Shown in pieces: positions 59,724-64,000 of a stretch of DNA of 64,000 nucleotides. The DNA lies in NCBI RefSeq assembly GCF_026626635.1, contig NZ_JAPNKA010000001.1:2356001-2420000 (forward strand), given 5' to 3'. A program made the position numbers and the translations under genes. The notes under the pieces are model-generated. The model was not told the DNA's origin and did no database searches. It saw only the letters and a list, made by a program, of their open reading frames with translations. Position 1 is the stretch's first letter. Each line of letters opens with the position of its first letter. Source of the stretch: Archangium lansingense (lineage in GTDB: Bacteria; Myxococcota; Myxococcia; Myxococcales; Myxococcaceae).

Positions 59724-60329
59724 ATGAGCTATCCATCACCGGAGGATGAACGGGTATTGCATGAGCGTGCCGTCCGGCACGATCCAGTGGTTCTCGCTGA
59801 CGCCCTCCTGATGTTCATGGATCGGATCTCGGGAATCCTGATGCAGCGCCTGCGCTGTGACGAGGACACCTCTCGTGAGGCCGCCATGAGGGTGATCTTC
59901 TCCTACATCGAGCGACCCGGACGGTATGACCCCGGCAAGGGACGTCTGTTTGCCTACCTTCTGCAGGCGGCCAAGTACCGGGCGTTGGATCAACGACGCA
60001 CCGCGCAATCGGAGGCCCAGCGCAATCGGGATTTCATCAGCGTTGTCGAACAAGGGTCGAGGACTCCGAAAGAGAAATTAGAGAACCAGGTGGAGGCAGG
60101 GCTCACCATGAGACGGCTCGTGGAGCGCGGATACTTGAAGGACGAGCGGGACCAGAATGCCCTCCTGCTCATCTTGCAGGGCGAGCGCTCGACAGAGGAG
60201 CTGGCGAGAGCCCTGGGGCTACCCCCGATGCCCACGCTCGAGCTGCGGCGAGAGGTGAAGCGGCATCGGGACCGTCTCATGAAGTTGCTGGAGCGGTTTG
60301 GAAAGGAGGATTCCGATGACGAATCCTAA
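59724..60329 (+). CDS. RNA polymerase sigma-70-like (ECF-type) factor
   Basis: 201 residues from the ATG at 59724, after GAGGAGAGGGG. The N-terminal part has GRYDPGKGRLFAYLLQAAKYRALDQRR, a sigma region 2 pattern (-10 recognition helix). The C-terminal part (DERDQNALLLILQGERSTEELARALGLP...VKRHRDRLMKLL) resembles region 4 HTH. It is small as in ECF factors. It could drive expression of its own operon. The next gene starts inside its last 14 bases. No anti-sigma gene is obvious, unless the following small protein plays that part. Confidence 0.75.
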   Translation: MSYPSPEDERVLHERAVRHDPVVLADALLMFMDRISGILMQRLRCDEDTSREAAMRVIFSYIERPGRYDPGKGRLFAYLLQAAKYRALDQRRTAQSEAQRNRDFISVVEQGSRTPKEKLENQVEAGLTMRRLVERGYLKDERDQNALLLILQGERSTEELARALGLPPMPTLELRREVKRHRDRLMKLLERFGKEDSDDES

Positions 60330-60693
60330 GTGGCTCGAGGTGGTGGCCCGGCACAGCGGGCAGTACACCTGGACGCTCGGCTACGTCTTCGAGCAGTACC
60401 GGAAATACGAAGGCAAGTCCGCCGAGGCGCTCGCGGAGGACCTGGGCTGCTCGCTGGAGACACTGGATTGGTTGTCGCTGTGTCGGCGCCCCGACGAAGA
60501 CCGGTTTGCTGAGCACCTGGACATCATCGAGAAACGTTTCGCAGTGGAAGCTCACCGACTCGCGGACGTGCTTCGGACTGTCGAAGTGTTGGATGTTCTT
60601 CCCGCTGAGCGGGAGGGCGGGGATGGCGAGGGGGCGGCTTCCTTCCTGCTGGCGGCGAGAGATCACTCCTCCGATGACGAGACGAGCTCATGA
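60316..60693 (+). CDS. Small HTH-like protein between sigma factor and ImmA peptidase
   Basis: 125 residues from the ATG at 60316, overlapping the sigma gene by 14 bp, with an AAAGGAGGA site inside the sigma gene. KSAEALAEDLGCSLETLDWLSLCRRP may form an HTH-like helix pair; the C-terminus is acidic. In many ImmA/IrrE systems the gene directly before the peptidase encodes its regulator substrate, cleaved on induction. This protein sits in that position, and its stop overlaps the peptidase start (ATGA). Alternatively it binds the sigma factor. No family is recognised. Confidence 0.7.
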   Translation: MTNPKWLEVVARHSGQYTWTLGYVFEQYRKYEGKSAEALAEDLGCSLETLDWLSLCRRPDEDRFAEHLDIIEKRFAVEAHRLADVLRTVEVLDVLPAEREGGDGEGAASFLLAARDHSSDDETSS

Positions 60694-61430
60694 CCGAAGG
60701 TTGGCTGAAAGAGGCCGTGAAGGCGTGCCATCTGCCACCCGCTCCCTCCCTGGATGAGCTGCTCAAGCGTGTCCGCGTGGCACTCCAGCTCCTGCCAAAG
60801 CCCCAGCCTCACCTCACGTCGGACCATGTCCGGGATTGGCTGAAATCACGCGGCCGCGCGCACGGTGCGCTGCCCCAGCAGCGCAGGCGGTTGCACGGGT
60901 GCATGGTGGCGCAGGCGGGCAAGGGTGTCCTCTTCTACGACAGCGAGGACGACGAGGCCCAGCAACGCTTCACTCTGGTCCACGAAGTGGCGCACTTCGT
61001 GCTCGACCACCTCCTGCTACGGGAGCGGGCACGGCGCGTCCTGGGCAATGACATCCTCCAGGTCCTCGATGGCCAGCGTGCCCCCTCGCCCCACGAGTCC
61101 CTATTTTCGGTGCTCGAGCGGATCTCCTTCGGTGTCCAGGTCCGGCTCATGGAGCGCAACGCTTCCGGTGACCCCCGCACGGGGAGGGCAATGGAGGCTG
61201 AGCTGAACGCGGATCGCCTTGCCTTCGAGCTGCTCGCCCCGGCTGAGGAGGTGGTTCCCCTCGTGAGGCGTTTCTCCAAGCAGGAAGCGGAGGCCGAGCT
61301 GGTCTCGCGCTTCGGGCTCCCTCCCCAGGAGGCCCGGTGCTACGTCCGGTTGTTGCTGGCCCGGGAGCCCGTCCGCCGTCCCTTCTTCCTGAAGTCCGTG
61401 TCCAGGCAGGAGCGGTCATATGGCGGATGA
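60690..61430 (+). CDS. ImmA/IrrE-family metallo-endopeptidase
   Basis: 246 residues. The zinc motif is H98-E99-V-A-H102 (LVHEVAHFVLDHLL), with a downstream ELNADRLAFELLAP supplying the third ligand of the ExxxA/D type, exactly as in ImmA/IrrE (COG2856) proteases. These cleave repressors or regulators to switch on mobile elements or stress responses. It is coupled by a four-base overlap to the preceding small gene and overlaps the following NurA-like gene by 11 bp. Confidence 0.88.
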   Translation: MTEGWLKEAVKACHLPPAPSLDELLKRVRVALQLLPKPQPHLTSDHVRDWLKSRGRAHGALPQQRRRLHGCMVAQAGKGVLFYDSEDDEAQQRFTLVHEVAHFVLDHLLLRERARRVLGNDILQVLDGQRAPSPHESLFSVLERISFGVQVRLMERNASGDPRTGRAMEAELNADRLAFELLAPAEEVVPLVRRFSKQEAEAELVSRFGLPPQEARCYVRLLLAREPVRRPFFLKSVSRQERSYGG

Positions 61431-62580
61431 CATCCCGCCGGGAGGAGAGCGGCGCTTCGTCGGAGACGCGGACTACGAGGCGGCTGTGGGAGAGGAGCTG
61501 TCCTTCACGCTCGACCTCCGCACCTGGGAGAAGGGATGGGAGATCGAAAGGTTGATCTCCCGCATCCGGTCCCAGGTCGCCAGCGCCGAGACGGCGGAAG
61601 CAGGCATCCGGGCCGCCATCCGCAACGAGATCTTCCCCGACCTCCAGCGGCAGGCCCAGATTCCGGAGGCGGGTGTCTACGAGGCCAGTCCCAAGCGGCT
61701 CGCGACCGTCTTCGACAGCCTGCTCTTCCCGGGACGGGTCGAGGCGGTGAACAGCATCGCCGCCACCCATGACAGCCTGTCCCTGGGCATCACCCAGATT
61801 GGCGTGGCGGTCGTGGGCTACGGAGGCCTGTCCGGCACCTTCTCCCAGCGCCTCTTCCGCAAGGACGTGGCCGCCCGGAATCCAGACGTGTTGAAGGTGG
61901 TGATGGATTGTTTGGAGCGGCGGCATGAGCGCGGCCCGAGGGACGAGCTGTCCATGATGATGCGCCGCTACATCCGGGCCTATGCCGAGCGGGCCATCCT
62001 CCTGGACCGGTCCGAGTCCGAGTGGCGCATGGGGCCGGGGAATCCCTGCTCACGGGAGATGCTCTCCGGCTACAGGTACAAGCCCCTGTTAAGGGCCTCA
62101 CTCGGAGTGCTGCGGCGGCTCATTCGTGAGCACAAGAAGTTCGTCTTCGTACCCCAGGGGTTGGAAGAGCAGGGCTATCTGACGATCGGAGATGCGCTGA
62201 AGGCGGGCGAGTACGCCATCCTCCATACCCTTGAGGAGGACGGCGCCTATTTCGTCGATCGTTGGCATTACGATGAGCAGATGAGGAAGGAGGCACTCGC
62301 CTTCGTGAGGGAGTGCTGCCCGGATGTCTTCATCGGGCTCTTCCGGGTCTCGGAGAAGGCTCCCCCGCGGCTCTTCTACGCGCACCGGGAGCACGTCCAC
62401 ATCGCGGCCCATATCGCCCTGGCGGACAGCCTGCTGCGGCCCGAGCGGGGCTTCCCGATGCTCCTCGATGTCGCGGACGCGTCGTGCCGTGGCGTCTTCG
62501 GTGCTGAATCCTTCTTGGGTTTGGTGAACGACGCGTATACGCGCGCAGGCGCGCAAACCCATTACTTCGGCAGACGCTGA
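61420..62580 (+). CDS. NurA-like nuclease-domain protein paired with HerA
   Basis: 386 residues, starting within the peptidase gene. Candidate NurA features: an early VNSIAATHDSLSLGITQIGVAVVGY with an acidic residue before a beta strand, a central ERAILLDRSESEW resembling the second NurA aspartate motif, and the C-terminal RGFPMLLDVADASCRGV resembling the NurA 'P-x-x-L-x-x-A-H' region. NurA is the nuclease partner of the HerA helicase, and the next gene is HerA-like, which supports the reading. The match is weak at the residue level, and the metal-binding residues would need a structure to confirm. It could be a different HerA-associated effector. Confidence 0.5.
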   Translation: MADDIPPGGERRFVGDADYEAAVGEELSFTLDLRTWEKGWEIERLISRIRSQVASAETAEAGIRAAIRNEIFPDLQRQAQIPEAGVYEASPKRLATVFDSLLFPGRVEAVNSIAATHDSLSLGITQIGVAVVGYGGLSGTFSQRLFRKDVAARNPDVLKVVMDCLERRHERGPRDELSMMMRRYIRAYAERAILLDRSESEWRMGPGNPCSREMLSGYRYKPLLRASLGVLRRLIREHKKFVFVPQGLEEQGYLTIGDALKAGEYAILHTLEEDGAYFVDRWHYDEQMRKEALAFVRECCPDVFIGLFRVSEKAPPRLFYAHREHVHIAAHIALADSLLRPERGFPMLLDVADASCRGVFGAESFLGLVNDAYTRAGAQTHYFGRR

Positions 62581-62602
62581 CCGTGTGGGGGGGACAAGAG
62601 AC

Positions 62603-64000
62603 ATGGCTGACGACAAGACTCCGAAGTCTCCGGAAAAGGGTGCGCCTCCAGACGGACCGGCTCGCCCGATGGCCTCGCAGGGGATGCCCAGGTCTGGTCC
62701 TCCTCAGGGCGCCACCGGTCCGCGTGGAGCGCCAGCCCGTCCCATGACCACCCCGGTGGGGCAGGGCGCTCCACGTCCCATGAGCCCCACTCCCCAGGCA
62801 ACGGGCAGAGGGGCTCCACCCTCCGCAGGGAGTCCTCCGCGCGGAGCGCCCACGCAGCCGCCCCCGTCGGCCTCCGCGAGGCCTGCGCCATCCAAGGACA
62901 GGGGCCCGGCCCGGGGTGGGTCCGCTCGTCCAGTCTCTCCGGCGGAGCACAGGGCCCCACCGGCGCCAGGCGTGCACGCCCGGCACAACGAGATCGTCCG
63001 GCCCCTCCCGGACGACGTGCTCGGAGAGCTCGATGCGCTCGAGTCCCAGGCGGCCTTGGCGACCAAGGACCTGGACCCCGAGCTCGAGAAGGCCGTGGGC
63101 TTCACCCACTTCGACACCGCATCGAGCCACGACAATCTCATCACCGTCCTGACGACCCGGAGCGATCTCCACCTGCTGGCGTCCCAGACGCTCGTGAGGG
63201 TGAAGTCCAAGGAGGACAACCGCTCCTATCTGGGCCTCGTCGTCCGCGGACCCTTCGCTGAGCCCGATGCCGTCTCCGCCAACTCGACGATCGCCATTGG
63301 CGTGGTGGTCCAGGGCAAGAAGCTCACCTATACCTTCGACTACCACGGGCGCGTGGAGATCGAGATCCTCGGCGAGGAATTCAACGGGAAACTGGTTCCT
63401 CCCGGCCACCGGCCCCGGCCCAAGAGCCCCGTCTTCGTGCTCGATGACGCGGAGAGCGAGCACGTGCTCGGAATGAGTGGGGACCTGTGCCTGGGCATGG
63501 TGGTGGGCTACGAGTACATGGAGGCCCGCTTCCACCCCATGGACAAGTCCGTCCTGCCTCGCCACACGGGCATCATCGGAACGACGGGCGGAGGCAAGTC
63601 CACGACCGTTGCCACGCTCATCCACCGCGCGCAGGAGGCGGGAATCGCCACCATCGTCTTCGACGTGGAGGGTGAGTACACGCATGTGGACAAGCCCACC
63701 GACGACCCGGCGATGCTCGAGGCGCTCAAGCGCCGCGGTCAGAAACCTCAGGGGGTGAAGGAACTGCACATCCATCACCTGTTCGGCCGGGACAGCCGGA
63801 ATGCCAGGCACAAGAACCTGCACCCGTTCGCGCTGAACTTCTCGAGCCTCTCCCCCTTCGCGATTGCGGAGATCCTCGACCTGACGGACGCTCAGCGGGA
63901 GCGCTTCCACAAGGCCTACGACGTCACGAAGCTGTTGTTGGAGGACTTCGGCATCTTCCCGAAGACTCCAGAGGAGCGTCAGCAGGTGTTGGAGCTCGAT
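62603..64000 (+). CDS. HerA-like ATPase/DNA translocase (3' end cut by window)
   Basis: 466 codons from the ATG at 62603 to the window end with no stop. Residues 1-~115 are proline/glycine/alanine/arginine-rich and probably disordered, unusual for HerA. A HAS-barrel-like beta region follows (~165-280: LVRVKSKEDNRSYLGLVVRGPF). The P-loop GTTGGGKST spans residues 326-334 and VFDVEGEY (D354) follows, the characteristic HerA/FtsK-type pair. HerA forms hexameric rings that move on DNA and works with nuclease partners in repair and in several defence systems. The upstream gene is NurA-like, 22 bp away. Confidence 0.87.
   Translation, partial: MADDKTPKSPEKGAPPDGPARPMASQGMPRSGPPQGATGPRGAPARPMTTPVGQGAPRPMSPTPQATGRGAPPSAGSPPRGAPTQPPPSASARPAPSKDRGPARGGSARPVSPAEHRAPPAPGVHARHNEIVRPLPDDVLGELDALESQAALATKDLDPELEKAVGFTHFDTASSHDNLITVLTTRSDLHLLASQTLVRVKSKEDNRSYLGLVVRGPFAEPDAVSANSTIAIGVVVQGKKLTYTFDYHGRVEIEILGEEFNGKLVPPGHRPRPKSPVFVLDDAESEHVLGMSGDLCLGMVVGYEYMEARFHPMDKSVLPRHTGIIGTTGGGKSTTVATLIHRAQEAGIATIVFDVEGEYTHVDKPTDDPAMLEALKRRGQKPQGVKELHIHHLFGRDSRNARHKNLHPFALNFSSLSPFAIAEILDLTDAQRERFHKAYDVTKLLLEDFGIFPKTPEERQQVLELD

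Overview
The window is high-GC DNA with the gene repertoire of a fruiting myxobacterium, most likely suborder Cystobacterineae (Archangium, Cystobacter, Hyalangium or Myxococcus relatives). The evidence is Ser/Thr kinases of Hanks type, a TIGR02265/DUF2378 protein, DUF4388 and GspE-N proteins with alanine/proline linkers, thrombospondin-3-rich OmpA proteins, a MYXO-CTERM-like sorting signal, and a minor-pilin/PilY1 cluster. No rRNA, tRNA or CRISPR array was seen. The first and last genes run off the window.

Layout. 1-13585 is all minus strand: a TPR-bearing Ser/Thr kinase (cut at base 1), a membrane histidine kinase paired with a GspE-N/HEAT protein, an MFS exporter, an RDD membrane protein, a GlsB-like membrane protein, RsmE, an endonuclease/exonuclease/phosphatase-fold protein and a small hydrophilic protein. 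13743-16081 (+) holds a type II asparaginase and a membrane adenylate/guanylate cyclase. 16197-17603 (-) holds an Mpo1-like protein and PrmA. 17875-26124 (+) is a five-gene type IV pilus tip operon (FimU/GspH-like, PilV, PilW, PilX, PilY1) closed by a strong terminator. 26233-33306 has an M16 peptidase, a coiled-coil protein, HemW, a cupin and a PPP-type phosphatase. 33438-39620 (-) is a 2060-residue OmpA-family protein that looks like two secreted proteins fused in frame. 39921-44725 has TPR and DUF4388 proteins, a histidine-kinase remnant, and a P450-TetR operon with a striking operator. 44822-53367 has a DUF4105 protein with an S/N/Q-rich lipoprotein, an LRR lipoprotein, UspA, a LivK-type binding protein, a Cys-rich lipoprotein and a DUF2378 protein.

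The last 11 kb is accessory in character. 53385-55986 (-) is a Ser/Thr kinase overlapping a TIGR04141/DUF6119 gene, a family with sporadic, defence-like distribution. A 118-bp MITE-like element follows. 56206-59586 is a candidate signalling regulon: a LuxR-family regulator, a DUF3892 protein, a haem-oxygenase-like diiron enzyme and a LuxI/FeeM-type acyltransferase. Its three transcription units each carry a 16-bp TACC-N8-GGTA type palindrome upstream. 59724-64000 (+) is a tightly packed operon of sigma-like factor, small protein, ImmA/IrrE peptidase, NurA-like protein and HerA ATPase (cut by the window end), which resembles an undescribed HerA-based defence or DNA-processing module.

The two most interesting candidates are the LuxI-like/diiron/LuxR regulon and the sigma-ImmA-NurA-HerA operon. 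Family assignments come from reading motifs by eye; no database search was possible.
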